From positions 1-43,354 of the forward strand of contig VEQR01000020.1 of NCBI GenBank assembly GCA_018883125.1: a DNA stretch of 43,354 nt. Direction: 5' to 3'. Shown one piece after another: positions 36,466 to 43,038 of this stretch; within the stretch, counting starts at the first letter, position 1, and each line of letters starts with the position of its first letter. Both the position numbers and the translations under genes were made by a program. Below the pieces are notes generated by a model. The model saw only the letters and a program-made list of their open reading frames with translations, was not told where the DNA came from and made no database searches. The stretch comes from Candidatus Kapaibacterium sp. (GTDB taxonomy: Bacteria > Bacteroidota > Ignavibacteria > Kapaibacteriales > Kapaibacteriaceae).

Positions 36466-36493
36466 CGTCATCCCCGCGAAAGCGGGGATCCAT
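36466..36493. repeat. REP-like palindromic repeat, copy 1
   Basis: 28-bp unit with palindromic core CCCCGCGAAAGCGGGG, preceded by CGTCAT and followed by ATCCAT. A second perfect copy begins 37 bases later. Similar GC-rich palindromes are scattered in many bacterial genomes as REP/dRS3-like elements. It sits just upstream of thrS. Confidence 0.85.
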
Positions 36494-36502
36494 ACGCGAT
36501 TA

Positions 36503-36530
36503 CGTCATCCCCGCGAAAGCGGGGATCCAT
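36503..36530. repeat. REP-like palindromic repeat, copy 2
   Basis: Perfect copy of the 28-bp unit at 36466-36493 in the same orientation, separated by nine bases. The stop codon and last residues of the small minus-strand ORF (36505-36708) are made by this copy. Confidence 0.85.
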
Positions 36531-36708
36531 TTCGTGTAGAGGCGTCAGTGCGCTTGCGGCGAGCCTTCGTGATTGATGCTCTAGCCTGATCGACGCTCAT
36601 CACCTTGCCACGGGCTACGTCCATCTCGCCCATCTGGATGAGTTGAAGCACCTCAGTGACCAGCTGCATCTTGGTGTTCTGAAGATCATTCATGATGCAA
36701 TCGGACAT
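36505..36708 (-). CDS. Small helical protein of unknown function (antitoxin-like?)
   Basis: About 67 residues from the ATG at 36708. The frame is open further upstream but runs into the 5' end of the peptide transporter gene. A plausible promoter (TTGCGA, 18-base gap, TAAATA on the minus strand) lies just before this ATG. The protein is mostly one amphipathic helix followed by EMDVARGKVMSVDQARASI, which resembles the D-x-A-x-G-x-x-x-S-x-x-x-A tail of small antitoxin-type proteins. No toxin gene is next to it. The last nine residues (RNGSPLSRG) and the stop come from REP copy 2, so the original C-terminus may have been replaced. Confidence 0.4.
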   Translation of the reverse strand: MSDCIMNDLQNTKMQLVTEVLQLIQMGEMDVARGKVMSVDQARASITKARRKRTDASTRNGSPLSRG

Positions 36709-36835
36709 AAAACCGTCTGTATTTAGTTCAGCCAAAATAGATGTCGCAACAGTCCCACGCAATCGAATATCTTGCGCCCAATGCCATTTGGGGGCAGCAA
36801 CACTCACATCGGGTATCACATCGTAAGGGGCGAGC

Positions 36836-38188
36836 ATGGCCACGTCAGGCAGACAGCTATTCGGTCATCCAATCGGTTTGTCGTATTTGTTCTTCACCGA
36901 AATGTGGGAGCGCTTCAGCTTCTACGGCATGCGGGCCCTGCTGGTGCTGTACATGACGAAGTACCTGCTGCTGGATCCGCAGATCTCGGGCAGTGTGCTT
37001 GGCTACACGGCGCTGTCGAACTTTCTGACGAGTCTCTTCGGACCCCTATCCGTGATCGGCATCTCTTCGCAGATCTACGGCCTCTACACTGGCTTTGTGT
37101 ACTTCACGCCGTTCATCGGTGGGTGGCTGGCAGACCGTCATCTCGGCAAGACGAATGCCGTGTACCTTGGTTCCATCTTCATGGCCATCGGACATTTCAT
37201 GATGGCGTTTGAGTCGATGTTCCTTCTTGCGCTGCTGTTCCTGATCATGGGCAACGGCATGTTCAAGCCGAACCTTGGCGCACAGGTTGGAACACTGTAT
37301 GAGCCGGGAGATCAGCGCATCGACAGTGCCTACACGATCTACTACATGGGTGTGAACCTCGGTGCATTCTTCTCACCATTGGTCTGCGGTACGCTTGGGC
37401 AGACATGGGGCTGGCACTGGGGATTTGGTGCTGCCGGCGTTGGCATGCTCATTGGCACCGTAGTGTATTGGATGGGCACGAAGTACCTCCCACAGCGGAA
37501 CCAGCGCGTTGTAGCGGCTACAGTTCAAGCAGGTGAGTCGGAGCAGGGATGGGTTCGCCCACTTATGGTGATCGGCTACCTCTGCTTTGTGAATATCCTG
37601 TTCTGGGGCGTTTACGAGCAGCAGGGCAATACTCTGCAGGTATGGGCCGATGAGAAGACAAATTGGTCGATCCTCGGGATCACTGTTCCGTCATCGTGGT
37701 TTCAGTCGCTGAACCCATTCTTCATCGTTCTGCTTGCCCCCTTGCTTAATCGGTTCTGGTCGTGGCAGCGCTCAAGTAAATCTGAGCCATCTACGGTGGT
37801 GAAGATGGCCATCGGCTGCATCTTCATGGCGGTTGCCTATCTGCTGATGATCGCCGTTGCCGGCATGGCGCAGGACGGACAGAAGCTCAACCTCATCTGG
37901 GTTACCAGCGTTGTGTTCCTCTTCACTATCGGTGAGCTCTACCTCTCCCCCATCGGTCAAGCGATGGTCTCAAAGGTCGCCCCCGTGCGCATGGTCAGCA
38001 TGTTCATGGGCATCTGGTATCTCTCGAGCTTCTTCGGCAACTATTTGGCCGGCTACATCGGCTCGTACTACGACCGCATGGGTAACGAGAGTTACTTCAC
38101 CATCATGGTCGGCATGAGCCTCCTTGCCGTTGCCATGTTCCTGCTCCCACGCAAGAAGCTCAGCGCCATGCTGGGTGGAGAGAGGTAA
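36836..38188 (+). CDS. POT/PTR family proton-dependent oligopeptide transporter
   Basis: 450 residues, 12-14 helices. Family hallmarks: the E-x-x-E-R-F motif in FFTEMWERFSFYGMRALLVLYM, GFVYFTPFIGGWLADRHLGKTNAVYLGS, GNGMFKPNLGAQVGTLYE, and a second-half FTIGELYLSPIGQAMVSKVAP. These transporters import di/tripeptides with protons. It is a single gene. The palindrome array at 38206-38511 follows it directly, separating it from the convergent polyferredoxin gene. Confidence 0.93.
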   Translation: MATSGRQLFGHPIGLSYLFFTEMWERFSFYGMRALLVLYMTKYLLLDPQISGSVLGYTALSNFLTSLFGPLSVIGISSQIYGLYTGFVYFTPFIGGWLADRHLGKTNAVYLGSIFMAIGHFMMAFESMFLLALLFLIMGNGMFKPNLGAQVGTLYEPGDQRIDSAYTIYYMGVNLGAFFSPLVCGTLGQTWGWHWGFGAAGVGMLIGTVVYWMGTKYLPQRNQRVVAATVQAGESEQGWVRPLMVIGYLCFVNILFWGVYEQQGNTLQVWADEKTNWSILGITVPSSWFQSLNPFFIVLLAPLLNRFWSWQRSSKSEPSTVVKMAIGCIFMAVAYLLMIAVAGMAQDGQKLNLIWVTSVVFLFTIGELYLSPIGQAMVSKVAPVRMVSMFMGIWYLSSFFGNYLAGYIGSYYDRMGNESYFTIMVGMSLLAVAMFLLPRKKLSAMLGGER

Positions 38189-38205
38189 TCACGAGCGACA
38201 TGTAG

Positions 38206-38511
38206 GGGCGAGACGCAGTCTCGCCCGCAGGGTTTGCATCGTCTACCACCTTTCGTTCAACGGGCGAGACTGCGTCTCGCCCCTACATGCGTCTACCACC
38301 TTTCGTTCAACGGGCGAGACGCAGTCTCGCCCGCAGGGTTTGCATCGTCTACCACTTTTCGTTCAACGGGCGAGACTGCGTCTCGCCCCTACATGCGTCT
38401 ACCACCTTTCGTTCAACGGGCGAGACTGCGTCTCGCCCCTACATGCGTCTACCACCTTTCGTTCAACGGGCGAGACTGCGTCTCGCCCCTACATGCGTCT
38501 CGCCCCTACTC
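38206..38511. repeat. Array of six palindromic repeats with two unit lengths
   Basis: Six 21-bp palindromes start at 38206, 38262, 38312, 38368, 38418 and 38468: arms GGGCGAGAC and GTCTCGCCC with centre GCA (copies 1, 3) or TGC (copies 2, 4, 5, 6). Start-to-start distances are 56, 50, 56, 50, 50. Linkers share GTCTACCACCTTTCGTTCAA (one copy has ACTTTTC). GCA copies are followed by a GCAGGGTTTGCATC insert, TGC copies by CCTACATGC. Copy 1 has a TGTAGG left flank, the reverse complement of that, so it is inverted. A partial unit ends at 38511. The spacers are identical, so it is not CRISPR. Confidence 0.95.
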
Positions 38512-39601
38512 TCAACACTCCTCTTGGGCATACGGTGGAGCATACGCCGCAGCCGACGCAGGAGGCGCGCTTGATGGTTTCGCCGCGTTCGGCGTAGGAG
38601 CGCACGTCGATGCCCATTTCGCAATAGGTGCTGCAGTTGCCGCAGGAGATGCACTGGCCGGGGTTGACCTCGATGCGGAAGCGGGAGGCATACTTCTGAA
38701 GAATGCCGAGAATGGCGGCCATGGGGCATCCGAACCGACACCAGATGCGGGCACCGAAGATCGGGTAGAAGCCAACGCCAATGACGCCGGAGAAGAGTCC
38801 ACCAATGACGAAGCCGTAGATGCGGTTGGTATGGCCGACAACACTCGATAGTTCAGGATTGGGATTTACGTGCTGCTGCCATAGCAGGATCGTAATGATC
38901 GTGATGATGCTCAGCACCGGATAGATGGTCCACCGCTCAAGGGTCCAACTACGCTGCGACGTGCCGCTGAGGTGACGTAGGTCGTCGCCTACTGTTTCGG
39001 CCAGCGCTCCGCAGCCGCACACCCAGGAGCAATACCAGCGCTTGCCATAGAAGTAGGTGAGAAGGGGCGTGGCAAGCACCAGCAGGATGATACTCCACCA
39101 TGCAGCAAAGGTCATCAGCGCGTCGTGACTCTGCATCATCTGCGTCAGGGATGATGGGAACAGGTACTCGGGCTTGAGCGGCCAGAAGTAAGAAAAGTAG
39201 AACTCGCCCCTACCACTGCGCACGAGCATGGCAGGAATGAGATACGCCGCAATGCACTGCACGACAACGAGCACAACGGTTCGGTAGCGGTGGTACCGCT
39301 CGTGACCATTCCTCATGAGCGTGCGCGCGCCAAAGAGGACGACGGCCAGCGTGTAGATAGTACCGTAGAGGAACCACACATCGGCCGGACGTCCGCGCAG
39401 CAGGTGCGATAATCCGTCAAGCAGGCGCGTCAGCACATCAAGTGCCGACGGGAACCAGTACACACAGACGTAGAAGCTGGTCATCACCGCAGCCAGCACG
39501 TAGCGCAGCCACGGACGTCGTTCAAGACTGCCGGTCATCGTGGTGGACCGCCCAGCCCCCTTCGGAAGAATGATCTGCACCGGTTGCTGCATGCCACTCA
39601 T
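38489..39601 (-). CDS. NapH/NosR-like membrane polyferredoxin
   Basis: 370 residues. About six membrane helices with two cysteine pairs at the membrane faces (WYCSWVCGCGAL and WCRFGCPMAA), typical of NapH/RdxA/NosR-type proteins, then two [4Fe-4S] motifs: CISCGNCSTYCEMG and CVGCGVCSTVCPRG. It likely moves electrons across or along the membrane. Its stop codon and the last residues (RVGARRM) lie inside the palindrome array, so the array has reached into the 3' end of this gene. The start overlaps the FAD oxidoreductase stop by 4 bases, so the two form one electron-transfer unit. Confidence 0.88.
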   Translation of the reverse strand: MSGMQQPVQIILPKGAGRSTTMTGSLERRPWLRYVLAAVMTSFYVCVYWFPSALDVLTRLLDGLSHLLRGRPADVWFLYGTIYTLAVVLFGARTLMRNGHERYHRYRTVVLVVVQCIAAYLIPAMLVRSGRGEFYFSYFWPLKPEYLFPSSLTQMMQSHDALMTFAAWWSIILLVLATPLLTYFYGKRWYCSWVCGCGALAETVGDDLRHLSGTSQRSWTLERWTIYPVLSIITIITILLWQQHVNPNPELSSVVGHTNRIYGFVIGGLFSGVIGVGFYPIFGARIWCRFGCPMAAILGILQKYASRFRIEVNPGQCISCGNCSTYCEMGIDVRSYAERGETIKRASCVGCGVCSTVCPRGVLRVGARRM

Positions 39602-40881
39602 TTCGCCACTCCCACAAAGGCCGGCACAAACTCCGCATTGAACATCACGTCACGTAACTCTTCGAGAGCATGGTCAAGGGGCTTGCACTGCGCGATCCAT
39701 TGCTCGCACGTGCTCTGACGCAAGCGAAGGCCAAGAGCATGGATGCCCACGACGCATCGCTTAGCGTCGTGTACAATGCGCAGACATCGAGAGTCGTTGG
39801 TGTCTGTTAGCAGAACGCTGCTGGCGCTGTCTGATTCAGCGGGCACACGTCCATAGGTTGACCATTCGAGATCGAAGAACTTTGCGCTGTTGTACTCTAT
39901 GGGCTCGCAAAACGGCTCGTCGCTTCCGAGAAGAATCTCCGCCAGATGCTCCCCATGCATACGTCCGGCATACCAGGTCTGTTGCACGCCCCATGGAAGC
40001 TGCGCACAATCGCCGATGGCGTAGATGATGGATTTCCGCATTCGCGGGAATGACGTCGCATTGCTCGTCCGGAACCATTCATCAACAACGATACCATCGT
40101 CAACCGTAACGCCTGCATCCTTTGCGAGTTGCGTTCGTGGCACAACCCCTGTTGCCACAACCACAACGTCGGCCGGGATCACCGTTCCGTCACTGAGCGT
40201 CACGTGGTCAACCCGACCATCACCATCATGATCCTCGATAGAGCTGACCGTGGTCGTCACCCGCACACCGATGCCGTGCTGTTGCAGATGCCTCGTGACG
40301 AGTTGCGATTCAAATCGAGGGAGCATGTTTCCATAGAACCCATGCTCTCTGACGACAGATGTAATGCTGCTCCCCTGGCGCGCATGCATGTGCGTGGCCA
40401 TAATCTCGGCTGCTTCCACACCGATTAGTCCACCACCGATCACCACGCCATGGTGAGCCCCCTTCAAGGAGTCATCCAGCGCGGCAACGTCCTGCATCTG
40501 GGTGTAGGTGTGAACGCCATGCAGAGATGTGTTGAGTCCGGTTGGGACATTCGGCCTCGACCCTGTTGCAAGGACAATCACGTCAGCCCCAAGCACAGTA
40601 CCGTTGCTGAGGTGCACCTGCTTGGCCTCTGCATCAATTCGCTCTACATGTCCCGTCACTCGACTGATACCAAGTGCATCCCAGGACTCGTCGGGAAAGG
40701 ACTTCAAATGCTCCATCCTCAGCTGTCCGGTTGAGAGATACATCATCGCCGGACGCGAGAAATGATAAGGGGCTTCATCGGAGATGAGAGTCACCATGAG
40801 CTCTTCGCCGCGCCCACGCTCCTTGAGCCTGCGGGCAAGCGTTGCTCCGGCTATGCCGTTACCGATGATGAGGATGTGCAT
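39598..40881 (-). CDS. FAD-dependent NAD(P)/pyridine nucleotide-disulfide-type oxidoreductase
   Basis: 427 residues. FAD-binding IIGNGIAGATLARRL at the N-terminus, VIVLATGSRPNVP, a second dinucleotide fold HHGVVIGGGLIGVEAAEIM, the ATG-type motif VVVATGVVPRTQLAKDAG, and AIGDCAQLPW (FAD). This matches the rubredoxin/nitrite-reductase-like reductase group without a redox-active Cys pair. It likely passes electrons from NAD(P)H to the adjacent polyferredoxin, or the reverse. The start codon and about 16 coding bases lie within a 28-bp direct repeat (40866-40893) duplicated at 43011-43038. No Shine-Dalgarno is visible before the ATG. Confidence 0.9.
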   Translation of the reverse strand: MHILIIGNGIAGATLARRLKERGRGEELMVTLISDEAPYHFSRPAMMYLSTGQLRMEHLKSFPDESWDALGISRVTGHVERIDAEAKQVHLSNGTVLGADVIVLATGSRPNVPTGLNTSLHGVHTYTQMQDVAALDDSLKGAHHGVVIGGGLIGVEAAEIMATHMHARQGSSITSVVREHGFYGNMLPRFESQLVTRHLQQHGIGVRVTTTVSSIEDHDGDGRVDHVTLSDGTVIPADVVVVATGVVPRTQLAKDAGVTVDDGIVVDEWFRTSNATSFPRMRKSIIYAIGDCAQLPWGVQQTWYAGRMHGEHLAEILLGSDEPFCEPIEYNSAKFFDLEWSTYGRVPAESDSASSVLLTDTNDSRCLRIVHDAKRCVVGIHALGLRLRQSTCEQWIAQCKPLDHALEELRDVMFNAEFVPAFVGVAK

Positions 40882-40893
40882 GGGAGGTGAAAT
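40866..40893. repeat. 28-bp direct repeat, copy A (overlaps start of FAD oxidoreductase)
   Basis: Identical over 28 bases to 43011-43038, same orientation, 2145 bp apart. On the minus strand it contains the 12 bases before the ATG and the first 16 coding bases of the oxidoreductase (Met-His-Ile-Leu-Ile plus one base). Bases just outside the repeat differ between copies. Confidence 0.95.
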
Positions 40894-40948
40894 TATGGCA
40901 GAGGAGAATACTCAGGCTTAATGATAGAATGCCCGTAAGCCGTTACTT

Positions 40949-41362
40949 TCATCCAAGCAATATCAACTGAGCCCGATCAGCAATAGCGAGCGCAGATACT
41001 TTCTGCTTTGCTTTCGTGGATTCATCATCACTGTCATCCCAGAACCAACCTTCAATATTGGCATGACGCAATGGTGGCTCATCACTGAGGACATCTAACT
41101 CCGCATCCCGCACGTCACGTGCGGCGACTGCGGCACCAGCCTTTAAAGGACGTTGCTGCGGCGGAAGCCTGTTCCAAGTTTCACGAATAGCGTCTGCAGA
41201 AGCTACATTTCTGAAAACAGATTTGTTCCGATGCTTTTTGCTCGGAATAAAAGCTGAGTACTTCACTCTACTGTTTTGCAGGGCATAATGGTCGCGTTGA
41301 CATATGAAAGATAACAGCATCTCATCATCACCTACTATTATCGGCAATCCTGAATCAAGCAT
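40949..41362 (-). CDS. Uncharacterised protein with RHANI-GW motif (cassette gene 3)
   Basis: 137 residues from the ATG at 41362; a GTG at 41374 in the same frame gives a 20-base overlap with the previous gene. Visible motifs are CQRDHYALQNSRVKYSAFIP (residues 21-40), SVFR (48-51) and PPLRHANIEGWFWDDSDDE (96-114), then a helical end (KVSALAIADRAQLIL). This order (DHY..VK..AF, then R-H-A-N-I-x-G-W) recalls a small uncharacterised family I have seen described only as hypothetical. No enzyme, nuclease or membrane motif is evident. It overlaps gene 2 of the cassette and is read after it, so the two are probably translated together. Base composition is A+T-richer than the window average (23 G/C of 60 at 41221-41280). 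Confidence 0.65.
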   Translation of the reverse strand: MLDSGLPIIVGDDEMLLSFICQRDHYALQNSRVKYSAFIPSKKHRNKSVFRNVASADAIRETWNRLPPQQRPLKAGAAVAARDVRDAELDVLSDEPPLRHANIEGWFWDDSDDESTKAKQKVSALAIADRAQLILLG

Positions 41363-41834
41363 GTACCGGACCACACACAGATCTGATCAACTGGATCAAC
41401 TCATTCGGCAACGTCTCTCCGTTGAGCACCATTACACAATGGCCACGGTCACTACCATTAATCCATGCAACTGAAAGTCGATTCGAATTGTGGATGCCCA
41501 CACCGATTGCTCGACCGCGTGAAGGCATCCAGTCGAACTCAATTGAACCATCGGTAGTTGTGGAGACGCCGGGCATCGGCATGCCTATGGGCACAGCGTC
41601 GACAAACTTTCGGGCTAGATCATAAGAGAACCTTGTGATCGGCATCGCATCATCCCCATCCCAGTCGGCAATGTGTCGCTCTCGAAACAATGATGTCAAT
41701 TCGCCCATTAAAATCAAACGGTCAGCATCGATCATTGAAGTACTGGTACTAATGCTCTCGTACAACCGCTTTAGCTGGTCATGAGTATCACGAGCTTGTT
41801 GCGAGTCAGCCGTGGTGGCGTAGACGGCTATCAT
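41355..41834 (-). CDS. Uncharacterised protein with DWDG motif (cassette gene 2)
   Basis: 159 residues. A helical N-terminus is followed by HIADWDGDDAMPITRFSYDLA (about 54-74), then PIGMPMPGVSTTTDGSIEFDWMP (82-104) and a strand-rich end SVAWINGSDRGHCVMVLNGETLPNELIQLI. The pattern W-D-G-x-x-A-x-P-I, followed by P-x-V and G-x-I-x-x-x-W, resembles small proteins often annotated as hypothetical. No signal peptide or membrane segment. It starts with a 4-base overlap to the TIGR04255-family gene upstream and overlaps gene 3 downstream. Function unknown. Confidence 0.7.
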   Translation of the reverse strand: MIAVYATTADSQQARDTHDQLKRLYESISTSTSMIDADRLILMGELTSLFRERHIADWDGDDAMPITRFSYDLARKFVDAVPIGMPMPGVSTTTDGSIEFDWMPSRGRAIGVGIHNSNRLSVAWINGSDRGHCVMVLNGETLPNELIQLIRSVCGPVHA

Positions 41835-42586
41835 GACATTCTCTCCAATTCGCTGAACATTTCATCCGTAATCGAGCTAGCAAAGACCCTATTCTTGAAT
41901 CCGCGTAAGAGCTCCAGCGAGAAGTTTATGGTATTGTTATCGTCGAGTTCGCAACGCATTTCAGTTTGTACGGCGATATCGATAATCACCGGTACATGGG
42001 TTGCTGTTGGGGGCTGCGAAACTGACAAGACGACTCCGCTGAGATCACTCTTCGAATCCAACACCGACAGACGGGAGAGGTACCCGCCAGAGCTGACGTC
42101 GTTGTCATTGAGTGCAACTGCACAGTTAAGGTATCGAGACAATTCGACTGCGCCCCTATCAAAGGGAACATTCACCATGTTGATGTAGCGCAAGCGGAGT
42201 GTACGAAGTAAAACTGGTTTAACTAGTTCCACGAACTGTATCCATCGATTCCTTATCTCAGGAGTATAATCGTCAAATGAACGGTAGGGGGATAGTCGAT
42301 TGAACGAAAATCCGGATGCACGATACTGCACGATCTGATCATTGGTAGCATTACGAAACCGTAGAGCATCAAGCGACTTCGTAACACCGCTGGTCGCTTC
42401 GTCAACGTTTAGTGTAACATCAGCTCTGCGTATCTGCTCCACACTAGGATAGTCAGCAGAAAGAGCAACCGCCAAGTCTGATTGAACACGTTCGAGATCG
42501 TAGTCTTGCGGCATGTCGCAGTCGAAATCGACAACAGCCTCCACGATGGGAGGATGTTTGAGCTTCGACAAAGAGGATGCGTCCAT
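41831..42586 (-). CDS. TIGR04255 family protein (cassette gene 1)
   Basis: 251 residues. The N-terminus LKHPPIVEAVVDFDCDMP is the recognition mark of the sporadically distributed TIGR04255 family; further typical is RASGFSFNRLSPYRSFDDY, RNRWIQFVELVKPVLLRTLRLRYINMVNVPF and a C-terminal helical stretch with ITDEMFSELERM. The family has no known function. Members occur patchily across distant bacteria, which suggests horizontal movement. It is the first gene of a three-gene coupled set. No Shine-Dalgarno is seen before the ATG at 42586. There is no obvious nuclease, ATPase or receptor motif. Confidence 0.75.
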   Translation of the reverse strand: MDASSLSKLKHPPIVEAVVDFDCDMPQDYDLERVQSDLAVALSADYPSVEQIRRADVTLNVDEATSGVTKSLDALRFRNATNDQIVQYRASGFSFNRLSPYRSFDDYTPEIRNRWIQFVELVKPVLLRTLRLRYINMVNVPFDRGAVELSRYLNCAVALNDNDVSSGGYLSRLSVLDSKSDLSGVVLSVSQPPTATHVPVIIDIAVQTEMRCELDDNNTINFSLELLRGFKNRVFASSITDEMFSELERMS

Positions 42587-42653
42587 GGTGTGTGCCGACA
42601 GTCGTGATTACCTGCGCGTCGCGCAATTTAACGACGTTGATTCTGCTTCCGAA

Positions 42654-42890
42654 TTACACCCGATATACCTTCATTACCTCGTCACCGTGTCTGTAGACGC
42701 CCTTCACAGCCATAAGACCACGCCACGGTTTATCGAATGGACGCGAGATGTCGCTGTTGAGGGTTGACCAGGCGGCTTCGTTGATCACTGCTTAGAGGGT
42801 TGTCTTGAGAGAACGGTAGGAATCATTCGCTCCAAGGAAGAGCAAAATCTGCTGGTCGACGGAACGATCTTCTACGCTTTGGTGCCTCAC
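42654..42890 (-). pseudogene. Short decayed gene interrupted by an in-frame TAA
   Basis: From a GTG at 42890, immediately after a TAA, the frame reads through SVEDRSVDQQILLFLGAND and SYRSLKTTL, meets TAA at 42792-42794, and continues in the same frame as AVINEAAWSTLNSDISRPF, DKPWRGLMAVKGVYRHGDEV, MKVYRV and a final TAA at 42654. Both halves are protein-like and join naturally if the TAA was once a sense codon (for example CAA). Family not recognised. If a GTG at 42788 is used, a 44-residue product could still be made. Confidence 0.5.
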
Positions 42891-43010
42891 TTAGTCTACC
42901 AGCGCTCTCAGCCGCTCGATGATCTCGTCATGTCAAGGCAAAGGCGCCTGCAGTGCCAGCAGATCCTCGATCGTGTCGATATCGTGAAAGACTGCGGGGT
43001 GACGCTCCTT
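42891..43010 (-). pseudogene. Truncated tail of a nucleotidyltransferase-like gene with in-frame TGA
   Basis: Directly inside repeat copy B the minus strand reads KERHPAVFHDIDTIEDLL, then ALQAPLP, TGA (42933-42935), and then HDEIIERLRALVD and TAA (42891-42893) in the same frame. The D-I-D-T-x-E-D-L element followed by a helix is typical of the C-terminus of MobA/MocA-like nucleotidyltransferases. The N-terminal domain is absent, cut at the repeat junction. Family assignment rests on this short motif only. Confidence 0.45.
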
Positions 43011-43038
43011 TGATGAGGATGTGCATGGGAGGTGAAAT
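43011..43038. repeat. 28-bp direct repeat, copy B
   Basis: Perfect copy of 40866-40893 in the same orientation. It contains an orphan ATG and first codons of the FAD oxidoreductase but is followed on the minus strand by unrelated sequence. It marks the outer end of the 2.1-kb accessory segment. Confidence 0.95.

Noticed and set aside
36445-36504. T-box or other leader regulating thrS
   Set aside because: Only a short leader containing a REP-like repeat is present; no T-box core (TGGN-type bulge) or antiterminator stem was found.
38206-38511. CRISPR array
   Set aside because: The units are strong palindromes, the sequences between them are the same in every unit, and there are no cas genes.
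38124-38851. Long plus-strand ORFs of 157 and 205 codons with repeated LPPFVQRARLRLAPTC-like peptides
   Set aside because: They are produced by the palindrome array and by the antisense of the polyferredoxin gene; the repeat lacks stops in several frames, so the open frames carry no coding evidence.
42513-42767. Plus-strand ORF of 84 codons before the cassette
   Set aside because: It begins inside the TIGR04255 gene on the other strand, and the minus strand of the same stretch is far more protein-like.
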